Numbered from the stretch's first letter, positions 38,599-48,947 are shown. The stretch: 64,000 nt of DNA from an uncultured Pelagibacteraceae bacterium (GCA_902619105.1 CACNCV010000003.1:62001-126000); one strand, 5' to 3'. Notes: a model not told the origin generated them from the letters alone. A program made the numbers and translations.

Positions 38599-39746
38599 AT
38601 CGTTCGATATATTGATATCACTAAGAAAATAAAAGTAAAAGATGTAACTGTATAGATAAAGCCCATTGGTCCAACTGCATCCATGACTCTTCCTCCAATT
38701 AAAGGACCAATAAGCGAGCCAACCTCAAAGACCATCACAAGAATTGCTGTAGCACCTGCAACTTGAGATGCGCTATATCTCTCACCAAGCATAGTGAGTG
38801 AAATTGCAAAAAGTCCACTAGCAGCGCCACCCCATATAAAACAGCTCGCTGCCATTACATAAAAATTATCTAGATAGATAGCGAATAGAATTGGACAAAA
38901 GAACGTAATTAAAACTGCTATATTCAATAGCAGTCTTTTATTAAATTTGTCCAGCAATACGCCAATCAAGGGTTGGCACATCACACCTCCTACAAGAGTA
39001 ATAGTTACATATTGCAATGCAATCTCTTGAGTAAATTGGTTCTTAATCATAAAAATGGGAAAGAAAGATACAAACATTACATCATCTAAACCGCATAAAA
39101 TAGCTGCGCCAAAAATAGTTGGAGCTGCAATGATAGCCGCAAATACTGGAAGAGACTTTTTATCAGGTAATTTCGGGTCTTCAATCTCAAGCATAATAAG
39201 CGGTAAAATGGCGATAAAAGAAAGAGAAGAAATAACAATAAAAGGTAACCAGCCTTCAATTCCGGTTAGGGACAATACCATCGGGCCACTTGCAAAACCG
39301 ATGACAAAAACTGTGTTATAAATCGTTACTATTTTGCCGCGATTTGTATCATCAGCCATTGACAGCATCCATGTGTCAAATGCATTCCAAGCAAGCGCTC
39401 CAGCAAAACCAATTATGAATCTGATAACAAACCAAGCTGTCAAACTATCAAAAATTGGAAAAGTAAAATAAAGAATTATTGTAAATATTTGAGCAATGAT
39501 AATTGATTTCGCTAAACCTATCTTGTGAATAATTATTGGTGTTATTCTTACAAATAATATTACAGCAAGTGGTTGTGCTACTACATTGAGGCCAATTTCA
39601 GTATTGCTATATCCTCGTGCTTCTAAAATAAGTGCAAGTAGAGGAATTAAAGTACCAAGCTTAATACCAATAATTAATGCGCAAAGAAATAGGACAATAT
39701 ATGTCTTGTAATTTGTTCCTAAAAGATTCTGAACTGTAGTGTTCAT
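38589..39746 (-). CDS. Major facilitator superfamily transporter
   Basis: 12-TM pattern, TNRGKIVTIYNTVFVIGFASGP, LLDKFNKRLLL. Confidence 0.85.
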   Translation of the reverse strand: MNTTVQNLLGTNYKTYIVLFLCALIIGIKLGTLIPLLALILEARGYSNTEIGLNVVAQPLAVILFVRITPIIIHKIGLAKSIIIAQIFTIILYFTFPIFDSLTAWFVIRFIIGFAGALAWNAFDTWMLSMADDTNRGKIVTIYNTVFVIGFASGPMVLSLTGIEGWLPFIVISSLSFIAILPLIMLEIEDPKLPDKKSLPVFAAIIAAPTIFGAAILCGLDDVMFVSFFPIFMIKNQFTQEIALQYVTITLVGGVMCQPLIGVLLDKFNKRLLLNIAVLITFFCPILFAIYLDNFYVMAASCFIWGGAASGLFAISLTMLGERYSASQVAGATAILVMVFEVGSLIGPLIGGRVMDAVGPMGFIYTVTSFTFIFLVISIYRTIWR

Positions 39747-40390
39747 GCAAACCTATCTTCATTAACATAGATGCTTTTAAAATATTTAAGCACTAAATTT
39801 TTACAAAATTCATTTGTGTATATTTTTGGATCAAACAATATTCGCTGCCACAAACCATCAACCATGGAATGATAGGTTTCACTTACTTCTTTTGGAGTAA
39901 ATTCCTTTTGATTGGCAATATTATTAATTTCACTTACTAACTTTTCCATTTGTTGAGAATAAATTTCATCTTGTCTTTGACAAATCGCTAAATAAGAAGG
40001 TCTAAATTTCACCTCACTATAAAACGCAATCCATACTGAAATTTTATTTCTGTTGGCAATTTTTGAACTGAAATCATTTTGAATTATACGAATTATTCTA
40101 TCAATTGGATCTATGTTCTTTTCCTCAAAAATCTTTTGCCATGACTTTTTGTATTCATCAGATAAATACTGCAGCGAACTTATTAATAAATTATCTTTCG
40201 ACTTAAATCTAAAGTTTGCGTAACCTTGAGAAACTTTAGCTCTTTTTGCTACATGAGCAATCGTAGTATCCGCTAGGCCTCTTTTTGCAATTGTTTCTAT
40301 CGTAGCGTCAATCAACTTTTGATGATTAACAGAAATCTCAGTTTCACTGGCCTGTTCTGAAGATTTTTTATTAACTAAAGCCTTCATCAT
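39743..40390 (-). CDS. TetR-family regulator, BetI-like
   Basis: LIDATIETIAKRGLADTTIAHVAKRAKVSQGYANFRFKSKDNLL HTH; divergent to amine/FAD oxidoreductase cluster; ATG 40390 chosen over GTG 40408. Confidence 0.88.
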   Translation of the reverse strand: MMKALVNKKSSEQASETEISVNHQKLIDATIETIAKRGLADTTIAHVAKRAKVSQGYANFRFKSKDNLLISSLQYLSDEYKKSWQKIFEEKNIDPIDRIIRIIQNDFSSKIANRNKISVWIAFYSEVKFRPSYLAICQRQDEIYSQQMEKLVSEINNIANQKEFTPKEVSETYHSMVDGLWQRILFDPKIYTNEFCKNLVLKYFKSIYVNEDRFA

Positions 40391-40435
40391 ATTGAATAAA
40401 CAATACACAAAGATAACTATTAAAGATAGTTTTGT

Positions 40436-40465
40436 ATTGAATAATCATTCAATTTTTATTATCAT
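40436..40465 (+). promoter_or_regulatory. TetR/BetI-like operator over divergent promoter region
   Basis: Palindrome ATTGAAT-AATC-ATTCAAT (40436-40453); -35 TTGAAT 40437-40442, N17, -10 TATCAT 40460-40465. Confidence 0.7.
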
Positions 40466-40488
40466 GATTCCTAAATATTCTTAATTTT

Positions 40489-42117
40489 ATGGCAAAAAAT
40501 ACACACGATGTAATCGTAATTGGTGCGGGTCATAATGGTTTGACCGCTGCTAGTTATATGGCGAAGGCAGGACTAGATGTTGTTGTTCTAGAAAAAAATG
40601 AATGGATTGGAGGGGCTGCTGTTAGTCGCGAGCTCTATCCTGGATGGAAATATTCTAACTGTTCATATGTTTGCAGCTTACTAAGACCTGAGATCATGCG
40701 TGATCTTGAACTCTACAAATATGGTTTACAAATTATTCCTTACGAAGGTAGCGCAACAATGATGAGAAATGGGGACTACTATGCCCACTATCATGATCAT
40801 GATATGACGATCAATTCTATCAGAAGACATTCTCACAAAGATGCAGAGGCCTATGAAAGGTACAGTCGTGATGTCTTGAGGCAATGCAAAATTATCAAAC
40901 CGCTATTAAAAATGACACCACCTGATTTAACTTCTTTTAAACCAAAAGATTTATTTGGCGCCCTGGAGTTTGCAAAACATTTTGCAGCTAAAGACGAGTT
41001 AGGTGGACTTGGTGAAAAAGAAATTTATGACACTATTCGATTTTATACAATGAGCATCAGAGACTATTTAGATGAATATTTTGAAAGTGATATTACAAAA
41101 GCACACTTAGCTGGAAGTGCAATTATTGGAACTGCTCTTGGTCCTTGCTCACCTGGCTCTGCTTACGTATTACTGCACCATTATATGGGAGAAGTAGATG
41201 GTTCAGTTGGAGCGTGGGGGTATTCAAGAGGAGGTATGGGCTCTATTACAAAAGCAATGACAGGCTGCCTAAACGCTCACGGCGGTGAAGTAAAACCAGA
41301 TAATGAAGTCGTTAATGTCATTACTAAAAATGGTCGTGCGATTGGAGTTGCTACCAAAAAAGGTGATGAATATTACGCAAAAAAAATTGTATCTAACTTA
41401 GATGTTAAAAGAACATTCTTAAAAATTACTGAAGAAAGCTCTTTACCTGGTGAATTTGTTGAAAGAGTTAAAAACTTTAAAATTAGAGGCTCATCGGGAA
41501 AACTTAATATTGCCCTAGACGGCCTTCCTGAATTTCCATGTATTCCAGAAGGTGATCCAGGTGGTGGAGGTGATATGCACTTCACAGAAACAATTGAAGA
41601 AATGGAAGGAGCTTATGACGATTGGAAACGAGGTGAATGGTCAAGAAATCCTTATGTAGATATGTGTATTCCTTCTAAAAGCGATCCAACAATGGCAGCT
41701 CCGGGAAAGCATTATATGTCTGTCTTTATTCAATATGTTCCATTCAATCTTGCAAACGGCGGATGGAATGAAGAAAGAAAGCAAGAATTTGGAAGACATA
41801 TTGTTGATTGTATTGCTGAGTTTTCTCCTAATTTTAAAGATTTAATTAACCACTACGAAGTTCGTACTCCATTAGAATTAGACAATGAAGTAGGATTGAC
41901 AGAAGGAAACATCTTTCAAGGCGAATTAACAATGGATCAACTCATGTTTAATAGACCTGTGCCTGGATATGCACAGTACAGAACACCACTTAAAAATATG
42001 TATATGTGCAGTTCATCAACTCATCCAGGTGGTGGAGTTATGGGTGCACCAGGAGCGAATGCTGCAAGGGAGGTTCTAATTGATATGAATATCCCTCAAA
42101 CAGGTAATTATTATTAA
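40489..42117 (+). CDS. NAD(P)/FAD-dependent oxidoreductase (phytoene dehydrogenase-like)
   Basis: DVIVIGAGHNGLTAASYMAKAGLDVVVLEKNEWIGGAAVSRELYPG; C-terminal MYMCSSSTHPGGGVMGAPGANAA. Confidence 0.88.
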   Translation: MAKNTHDVIVIGAGHNGLTAASYMAKAGLDVVVLEKNEWIGGAAVSRELYPGWKYSNCSYVCSLLRPEIMRDLELYKYGLQIIPYEGSATMMRNGDYYAHYHDHDMTINSIRRHSHKDAEAYERYSRDVLRQCKIIKPLLKMTPPDLTSFKPKDLFGALEFAKHFAAKDELGGLGEKEIYDTIRFYTMSIRDYLDEYFESDITKAHLAGSAIIGTALGPCSPGSAYVLLHHYMGEVDGSVGAWGYSRGGMGSITKAMTGCLNAHGGEVKPDNEVVNVITKNGRAIGVATKKGDEYYAKKIVSNLDVKRTFLKITEESSLPGEFVERVKNFKIRGSSGKLNIALDGLPEFPCIPEGDPGGGGDMHFTETIEEMEGAYDDWKRGEWSRNPYVDMCIPSKSDPTMAAPGKHYMSVFIQYVPFNLANGGWNEERKQEFGRHIVDCIAEFSPNFKDLINHYEVRTPLELDNEVGLTEGNIFQGELTMDQLMFNRPVPGYAQYRTPLKNMYMCSSSTHPGGGVMGAPGANAAREVLIDMNIPQTGNYY

Positions 42118-43628
42118 TGTCAGGAAATTATGACGTAATAGTTATTGGCGCAGGCCATAATGGTCTTGTTTGCGCTAATATTCTCGCAAAAAAAAACCGT
42201 AAAGTTCTGATTTGTGAGGCACGTGAGAATTGCGGGGGACTTGTTGAAGAGAGTATAACTAACTTCGTTCCTCAGATACCGCTGAGCGTATCAAGCTCTC
42301 TTGGTGGACTGCCAGTAAAGTATAAAGCAAAGTCTACGATCGCACTGTCAGAGTCCGGTCAACATATTCGCCTAGTTGGAAACCAACATATTGACCATAA
42401 AGTTATTTCTGGTTTCTCTTCGAAGGATGCAGACAGATATGTAGAATTTCATGATAAAATGTCGTCCTTTTCAAAGGCTTTAGGTTCTTTCATGATGGCT
42501 TCACCACCAAGGATCATGAACAATACTTTCTCTGATTATTTTAAATTATTCAAACTAGGCATGAATGTTCGAATGCTTGGAAAGAAAAAATTTAATGAGT
42601 TTGCAAGAATGATAGGGCTTAATATTGCGGACGAATTGGAAGACAATTTTGAAAATACTCTTTTGCAAGGCCTAATCGCCCATGACGCGGTGCTTGGTTC
42701 TAACTTGGGCCCAAGATCACCCGGTTCATTAATTAATCTACTTTATCGCATGGCCACACATGACAACTCAATCTTTGGGGGAATATATGAAATTGATGGT
42801 GGCAGTAAAGCTTTTGTAGATACTTTGCTAGATATCAGTAATAAAAATAAAGTTGAAATTAAAACGTCTTCATCGGTTAAAAGATGCATTACTGAAAATG
42901 ATAAAGCAATAGGAGTTGAACTTCACAGCGGTGAAAAAATTTATGCAAAAAAAATTATTTCTAATGCAGATCCAAGATCGACTTATTTCTGTCTTTTAGG
43001 AACTGAGAATTTAGACACTGATGTGAAAAGAAGAATCAAACATCATCGATCAAAAGGAAAAGTTGCAAAATTATCATTAAGTCTCAATAAACAACCTGAA
43101 TTTATTAACTGCGATAAAAATGATTTAGAGAGTAGAATGGTAATTGCTCCTTCAATTGATTATATAGAAGAGGCATTCAATCCAAGTAAGTTTGATAAAC
43201 TTTCTATGGAACCTATTTTAGAAATGAAACTAAAAAATTCTGACCAGAGTAATCCTGTATTAGATATTCAAGTTCAATATGCTTCCTACGGTGCGCAGGA
43301 GGGTTGGGATAAAATTAAAGATAACTATGTAGATGCCGTTATAAAATTAATAGGGAAATATGCACCTGATATTCAAAGCTGTATAGAGACTAAAACAATT
43401 GTTACTCCCGACGACATAGAGAAAAATTTTTATGTTTCAGGCGGACATTGGCATCATGGAGAAATTCAAATCGATCAGCTTTTTATGCTCAGACCAATTC
43501 CTGGGGCATCACAATATAGAACCCATCTTGACGGACTATATATGTGTGGTGCAGGTACTCATCCGGGTGGAGGCTTAACTGGAATTCCAGGAAAAAATGC
43601 GGCTCAAGCTATCTTGGAGGACGCATAA
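42117..43628 (+). CDS. NAD(P)/FAD-dependent oxidoreductase (phytoene dehydrogenase-like), tandem paralog
   Basis: DVIVIGAGHNGLVCANILAKKNRKVLICEARENCGG; LYMCGAGTHPGGGLTGIPGKNAA. Confidence 0.88.
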   Translation: MSGNYDVIVIGAGHNGLVCANILAKKNRKVLICEARENCGGLVEESITNFVPQIPLSVSSSLGGLPVKYKAKSTIALSESGQHIRLVGNQHIDHKVISGFSSKDADRYVEFHDKMSSFSKALGSFMMASPPRIMNNTFSDYFKLFKLGMNVRMLGKKKFNEFARMIGLNIADELEDNFENTLLQGLIAHDAVLGSNLGPRSPGSLINLLYRMATHDNSIFGGIYEIDGGSKAFVDTLLDISNKNKVEIKTSSSVKRCITENDKAIGVELHSGEKIYAKKIISNADPRSTYFCLLGTENLDTDVKRRIKHHRSKGKVAKLSLSLNKQPEFINCDKNDLESRMVIAPSIDYIEEAFNPSKFDKLSMEPILEMKLKNSDQSNPVLDIQVQYASYGAQEGWDKIKDNYVDAVIKLIGKYAPDIQSCIETKTIVTPDDIEKNFYVSGGHWHHGEIQIDQLFMLRPIPGASQYRTHLDGLYMCGAGTHPGGGLTGIPGKNAAQAILEDA

Positions 43629-43630
43629 AT

Positions 43631-44830
43631 ATGAATAGAGATTTAAGATTTACAGCACTAAAAAAAACCCCTTTTCACTCTAGAACAAGCTTAGCTTCAA
43701 GAACAAATAAATATTATAACTGGAACGGTTTTACTGTACCCACAGAATACTCAACAACTGAGTTGGAATATACTGCTGCTAGAAATGGCACCTCAGTTAT
43801 GGATCTCACACCTATGTGCAAATATATGATCAATGGCAGCGATGCTAATAAATTTGTTGATTATCTTGTAACAAGAGATTTATCACAGATGGAAGATAAT
43901 ACAGTAGCATACATAATTTGGTGTAATGAAGATGGTAAAGTAATGGACGATGGTACCATATTTAAATTTTCGAATACTAAATTCATGCTTTGCTGCGCAG
44001 TAAAGATCTATAATTGGCTACATGACTCTGCTGAAGGTTTTGATGTTTCTTTTGAGGATGCAACAGACACAACGGCTGCATTAGCAATCCAAGGACCTAC
44101 TTCTTGTTCAACACTAAAAAACTACGGAGCAGATGACCTTGAATTATTAAAACCATTTGGAATGAAACAATATAATATTAACGGATATGATGTTTTGATC
44201 TCACGAACAGGCTTCACAGGTGATTTAGGATATGAATTATGGACTGATCCAGCTAATGCAGAAAACATGTGGGATAGTATCATGGAAGCTGGAAAAGAAT
44301 TAAAGATAAGACCTTTTGGCATGCATGCTCTTGAGATGACAAGAATTGAAGCTGGCTTTATTCAAACCAATACTGATTTTATGGCAGCTGAAGATTCCTT
44401 AAGACCAGTGAGAATGCGTTCACCGTATGAAATTGGAATGGGTTGGCTTGTTCATCTCAATAAAGAAAGTTACTTTGTAGGCAAACGCGCTTTAAAGAAA
44501 GAAAAAGAGACAGGTAATTCTGAAAGATGTTTAGTTGGATTGGACATAGATGGCGATAAGCCCGCAGTAGGCTCTGTGATTTATAATGAAAAAAAAGAAG
44601 ATATAGGAATTGTTACCGCAGCAATGTGGTCACCTACCATGAAAAGAAACGTTGCGCTTGCGTCTCTAAAGCGTCCATATGGAATTAAGATTAAAGAAAA
44701 TATTTTTGCAGAAATTTATCACCCAGAAGAATTGGAATATAAAAAAATATGGGCAAAGTGTAAGGTTGTAAAAAGACAATTTTTTAGCCCTGAAAGACGT
44801 AACAAAGTACCTGCAGACCTTTATGAATAG
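43631..44830 (+). CDS. GcvT-family aminomethyltransferase / demethylase-like protein
   Basis: ISRTGFTGDLGYELWTDPANAENMWDSI, GMHALEMTRIEAGFIQ; ATG 43631 used rather than the overlapping 43544 start. Confidence 0.85.
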   Translation: MNRDLRFTALKKTPFHSRTSLASRTNKYYNWNGFTVPTEYSTTELEYTAARNGTSVMDLTPMCKYMINGSDANKFVDYLVTRDLSQMEDNTVAYIIWCNEDGKVMDDGTIFKFSNTKFMLCCAVKIYNWLHDSAEGFDVSFEDATDTTAALAIQGPTSCSTLKNYGADDLELLKPFGMKQYNINGYDVLISRTGFTGDLGYELWTDPANAENMWDSIMEAGKELKIRPFGMHALEMTRIEAGFIQTNTDFMAAEDSLRPVRMRSPYEIGMGWLVHLNKESYFVGKRALKKEKETGNSERCLVGLDIDGDKPAVGSVIYNEKKEDIGIVTAAMWSPTMKRNVALASLKRPYGIKIKENIFAEIYHPEELEYKKIWAKCKVVKRQFFSPERRNKVPADLYE

Positions 44831-44851
44831 CCAAAAATAGGCTGTTTTTTT
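44827..44851 (+). terminator. Rho-independent terminator after GcvT-like gene
   Basis: ATAGCC-AAAAATA-GGCTGT then T-tract. Confidence 0.65.
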
Positions 44852-44862
44852 AAAATTCAATT

Positions 44863-44892
44863 ATTGAACAGCTGTTCAATATAGGCTATACT
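44863..44892 (+). promoter_or_regulatory. TetR/BetI-like operator overlapping promoter of aminotransferase
   Basis: Perfect 18-bp palindrome ATTGAACAGCTGTTCAAT (44863-44880); -35 TTGAAC 44864-44869, N17, -10 TATACT 44887-44892. Confidence 0.75.
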
Positions 44893-44897
44893 TCAAT

Positions 44898-46295
44898 ATG
44901 CCCAAATCAACTTCGATTCCCGAAAAAAAAGATCTCCTTAATACTCTCGACGATAGAATTCTATACCCATGGCAGTATCTTGAGTATCGTGGTGAAGACA
45001 GCAGGACATTCATTGATAAGTCAAAAGGAATTTATCTTTACGATCAAACAGGAAGACAGCTTATTGATGGTCCTGGAGGAATGTGGAATGTTAACGTAGG
45101 ACATGGCGTAAAAGAAATTGCTGATGCTGTTTATAATCAGATTACAAGAATGCCCTACGCCAGCCCATTCACGGAGTCCACTGAGATTGCATATAACTAT
45201 GCTTCACGACTTGTTAAATATGCGCCTGGTGATCTTAAAAGAGTATTTTTCACGTCTGGAGGATCTTCAGCGGTAGACTCTGCATTAAGATTTGTAATGT
45301 TTTATAATAATGTTCGTGGGTTAAGAGATAAGAAACAAATTATCTCACGTCATGATGCATATCACGGTAGTACATTTTTAGGGGCTTCATGCTCAGGTAA
45401 AGAAAGAGATAAAAACAACTTTGATTTTGCAGATAACTTAGTCCATCATTTGTCTGCACCAAATCCGTTTAAAAAACCAGATGATTTAAGTGATGAAGAA
45501 TTCTGTGATTTAAAAGTTAAAGAGTTAGAAAATAAAATTTTAGAACTTGGTCAAGATAAGGTCGCAGCATTTATTGCAGAGCCAATCCTAGCATCAGGTG
45601 GGGTAATTGTTCCTCCTAAAGGATATCACAAAAAGACAAGAGAAATTTGTACTAAGTACGACGTTATTTATATTTCTGATGAGATAGTAACCGGATTTGG
45701 AAGGTTAGGTCATATATTCGCTTCAGAAAATTATTTCGATTTAGAACCTGATATCATCCTTTTAGCAAAAGGGATTACTTCAGGATACGTACCTTGTGGT
45801 GCAGTTGTTATTTCTGAAAAGCTTATGTCTCAACTTGATAATAAAGAAAAAGTTATATTTTCAAATGGATTTACTGACTCGGGTCACCCAGTGAGTATGG
45901 CAGCAGCAACAGCAACACTTGATTATATTGAAAAAAATAACCTCCTTGAACATGTACAGGAAGTCGGCCCTTATTTTCAATCCAAATTAAGTGAATTAAT
46001 TGATCTACCAATTGTTGGCGATGTACGTGGTGAGGGATTAATGGCGGCTGTTGAATGTGTAATCAGTAAAGAAAAAAAAGATCCTCTGAATTTACAATAC
46101 GAGATCGCTTCTCGTATCAATTCTCATTGTCAAAATCTTGGTTTAATTGTTAGGCCGCTATTTAATACGTGCGTCATGTCTCCTTCTTTGATCATCACTA
46201 AGGAACAAATAGATGATCTCGTAAGTATACTTAGAAAAGGAATTGAGTTAGCTACAGACGACATCAAGAAAGAAGGCCTTTGGTCTGCATCTTAA
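44898..46295 (+). CDS. Class III (omega) aminotransferase
   Basis: FFTSGGSSAVDSALRFV, HDAYHGSTFLGAS, YISDEIVTGFGRLG, LAKGITSGYVPCGA. Confidence 0.92.
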   Translation: MPKSTSIPEKKDLLNTLDDRILYPWQYLEYRGEDSRTFIDKSKGIYLYDQTGRQLIDGPGGMWNVNVGHGVKEIADAVYNQITRMPYASPFTESTEIAYNYASRLVKYAPGDLKRVFFTSGGSSAVDSALRFVMFYNNVRGLRDKKQIISRHDAYHGSTFLGASCSGKERDKNNFDFADNLVHHLSAPNPFKKPDDLSDEEFCDLKVKELENKILELGQDKVAAFIAEPILASGGVIVPPKGYHKKTREICTKYDVIYISDEIVTGFGRLGHIFASENYFDLEPDIILLAKGITSGYVPCGAVVISEKLMSQLDNKEKVIFSNGFTDSGHPVSMAAATATLDYIEKNNLLEHVQEVGPYFQSKLSELIDLPIVGDVRGEGLMAAVECVISKEKKDPLNLQYEIASRINSHCQNLGLIVRPLFNTCVMSPSLIITKEQIDDLVSILRKGIELATDDIKKEGLWSAS

Positions 46296-46299
46296 AAAA

Positions 46300-47538
46300 A
46301 TGCTTGAGTTTAACCATCTGCTAAAAAACTATCAGGAGGGTAAAACCTTACCCCAAGACTTTTATACAGATTCGAATATTTTTTCCGAAGAGATGAAGCG
46401 AATTTATTTCAAACAGTGGTTAATGGTAGATCACATCAGTCGTATTCCTAATCCAGGTGATTATTTTGTTTTTGATGCCGAAAAGGAGTCCATCATAGTT
46501 ATTAGAGGAAGAGACAATGAAGTAAGAGCATTTTATAATGTTTGCACTCATCGAGGATCAAGAATTTGTTTAGATGAAGAGGGTTCAAAAAAACTTTTAG
46601 TATGTCCCTATCATGCTTGGAGTTTTTCAGCAGAAGGTGAGCTTAAAGCTGCACGCTTTATGCCGGAGGATTTTAAAAAAGAAGAGTGGGGTCTTAGAGA
46701 GTGTCATCTCAAAATTTATGAAGGATTAGTATTTATTAATTTATCTTTAGACGAACCGATGAATTTTGATGAATTCATTGAGCCCCTAAAAAAAATGATG
46801 GAATTTCATCAGACGAGTAAGTCAAAAATTGCGATAAGAAAAAAATATCCAACTCATGCAAATTTTAAATTAGTTCTTGAAAATTTTCAGGAGTGTTATC
46901 ACTGTCCCACAGCACATCCTGAGCTTTGTGCAGTACAGGACAAAGACTGGGTTGTCGCAATGGGTGCCGGAATAGGTACTGCGCCTCAAAAAGAGACTGA
47001 CGATTATTTAAATAAAATTAAACCTTGGGTCGAGGAATGTAAAAAAAATGGAACTCCGTCTGAGGTTTATCTTGAAACAGAAGAAGGATTGAAAAAAGGC
47101 TTAAACAGATATGTTGACAGAACCCCAATTGGAAACGGAAACTTATCACAAACCAAAGATGGAAAGCCAGCTTCTTCACTAATGGGACAGTTTAAAGATT
47201 TTGATGGAGGATTAACCCAAGTAAGCTTTAATCCATTTGGCTGTTGTTATTTCACAAATGATTTTGGCGTGATGTTTATTTTTAAACCCATCTCACTTCT
47301 AGAGTCTGAAGTGGAACTCATATGGCTCGTAAACGAGGAAGCTGAGGAGAATAAAGACTTTAAGCCCGAGGAAGTAAGCTATATTTGGGATGTTACTACG
47401 GCGCATGATACAACAATAATTGAAAATAACCAGGAAGGCCTTCTATCTCAGTCTTTTAAACCCGGAGTTTTATCTGAAAATGAGTCAGCGGTAACTTACT
47501 TTTATAATTGGTATTTTACCAACATGCAGTTACCATAA
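46300..47538 (+). CDS. Rieske [2Fe-2S] ring-hydroxylating/amine-demethylating oxygenase alpha subunit
   Basis: Rieske CTHRGSRICLDEEGSKKLLVCPYHAW; mononuclear Fe region ENFQECYHCPTAHPEL; AHDTTIIENNQEG. Confidence 0.93.
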   Translation: MLEFNHLLKNYQEGKTLPQDFYTDSNIFSEEMKRIYFKQWLMVDHISRIPNPGDYFVFDAEKESIIVIRGRDNEVRAFYNVCTHRGSRICLDEEGSKKLLVCPYHAWSFSAEGELKAARFMPEDFKKEEWGLRECHLKIYEGLVFINLSLDEPMNFDEFIEPLKKMMEFHQTSKSKIAIRKKYPTHANFKLVLENFQECYHCPTAHPELCAVQDKDWVVAMGAGIGTAPQKETDDYLNKIKPWVEECKKNGTPSEVYLETEEGLKKGLNRYVDRTPIGNGNLSQTKDGKPASSLMGQFKDFDGGLTQVSFNPFGCCYFTNDFGVMFIFKPISLLESEVELIWLVNEEAEENKDFKPEEVSYIWDVTTAHDTTIIENNQEGLLSQSFKPGVLSENESAVTYFYNWYFTNMQLP

Positions 47539-47555
47539 TCTCTGAGCAAGAGAAT

Positions 47556-48911
47556 ATGAAGCAACTTTATAATAAAGATATTTACGACGTTAATAAGCCA
47601 GTTAAAAGTTATTGGGAAAAAGTCAGTCAAATAGAACAAGACAAATATCCTAAGCTCACAACTGATGAAAGCTGTGATGTTTGTGTAATAGGTGGCGGCT
47701 TTACCGGAATAAGTACAGCTTATCACATTGCAAAGAATTATAGCGGCGACGTAAGATTACTAGAGGCAGGTCATTTTGGCTTTGCAAGCAGTGCAAGGAA
47801 TGCTGGCTTTTGTTGTTTGCCTGCAACAAAACTATCGGTCAACCAACTGATTGCAAAGTTTGGCTTAGATGAAACAAAGAAATTTTTTTCTTCGCAAATT
47901 GAAGGTGTTGAACTTTTATCCTCACTTATTTCAGAAAATAATATTGAATGTGAAAAAACTGGCACTGGCAATCTAGATGTTGCTCATCACCCTGATAGCA
48001 GTGAGGAACTAAAAGAGTGGGGCAACGATCTTAAAAAATATTTTGGCATTAACACCAAGTGGATACCCAAAGAGGAGTTTGATGAAGTTGGACATCAATC
48101 AACAGAACAATTTGGAGCTGTTTTTACTGAAGCAGGATTTGCAATGAACCCAATGGCTTTTATGAATGGCTTTGCATCAGCAACTGTAGATGTGGGAGCG
48201 AAACTTCATAGTTTTTCTAGAGTGAAAAAATGGGAAAGAAACGGTTCACATAAATTAATTACAGATAGCGGATCGATTACTGCAAATAAGGTTGTTGTTG
48301 CAACAAATGGTTATACAGATGAGTCTCTTCATCCAAGTTTTGCAAATAGAATGATGCCTGTTTTATCAAATATAATTGTTACTAGAGAAATGTCAGAAGA
48401 TGAGTTCAAACTACAAAACTATAAAACTCTTAATCCAATCTGCAACTCTAGAGAGATCTTGTATTACTATAGAAGAATGCCTTCAAACAGGATGTTATTT
48501 GGAACAAGAGGTGACACCTACGGCGATGAAAAGAGCGCAGAGAGAATGCAAGAATTCATGACAAAAAAATTTCGTGGGGTATTTCCAAATTGGAATAACA
48601 TCGATATTGATCATTATTGGAGAGGCACTGTTGTTATGACACGTGACTTTGTTCCGGCATTCGGTGCATTAGAAGAAGATAAGTCTGTATATTTTTCATA
48701 CGGCTATCAAGCTAACGGTAACAATACAACTGTCTATTGTGGTAAAAAATTAGCTGAAATGATTTACGAGTCAAATAGTGGGGAGACAAACATTTCAAAA
48801 GTCTATCAGGGCCTATCACCTAAAATCCCATTTGGATTTTTAAGACTTTGGTATTTAAGATTATATTTGTGGTATGCTAATCTCACAGATAGAAGCAAAA
48901 AAGAAATATAA
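47556..48911 (+). CDS. FAD-dependent amine oxidoreductase (DAO family, PuuB-like)
   Basis: CDVCVIGGGFTGISTAYHIAKN, LEAGHFGFASSARNAGF; ATG 47556 chosen. Confidence 0.88.
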   Translation: MKQLYNKDIYDVNKPVKSYWEKVSQIEQDKYPKLTTDESCDVCVIGGGFTGISTAYHIAKNYSGDVRLLEAGHFGFASSARNAGFCCLPATKLSVNQLIAKFGLDETKKFFSSQIEGVELLSSLISENNIECEKTGTGNLDVAHHPDSSEELKEWGNDLKKYFGINTKWIPKEEFDEVGHQSTEQFGAVFTEAGFAMNPMAFMNGFASATVDVGAKLHSFSRVKKWERNGSHKLITDSGSITANKVVVATNGYTDESLHPSFANRMMPVLSNIIVTREMSEDEFKLQNYKTLNPICNSREILYYYRRMPSNRMLFGTRGDTYGDEKSAERMQEFMTKKFRGVFPNWNNIDIDHYWRGTVVMTRDFVPAFGALEEDKSVYFSYGYQANGNNTTVYCGKKLAEMIYESNSGETNISKVYQGLSPKIPFGFLRLWYLRLYLWYANLTDRSKKEI

Positions 48912-48947
48912 ATTGCATCTATTATTTATATAAATTAAAATTTTCTT

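Noticed and set aside
43544-43630. Upstream extension of the GcvT-like ORF
   Set aside because: Overlaps the preceding oxidoreductase C-terminus out of frame; ATG at 43631 directly after the upstream stop is a better start
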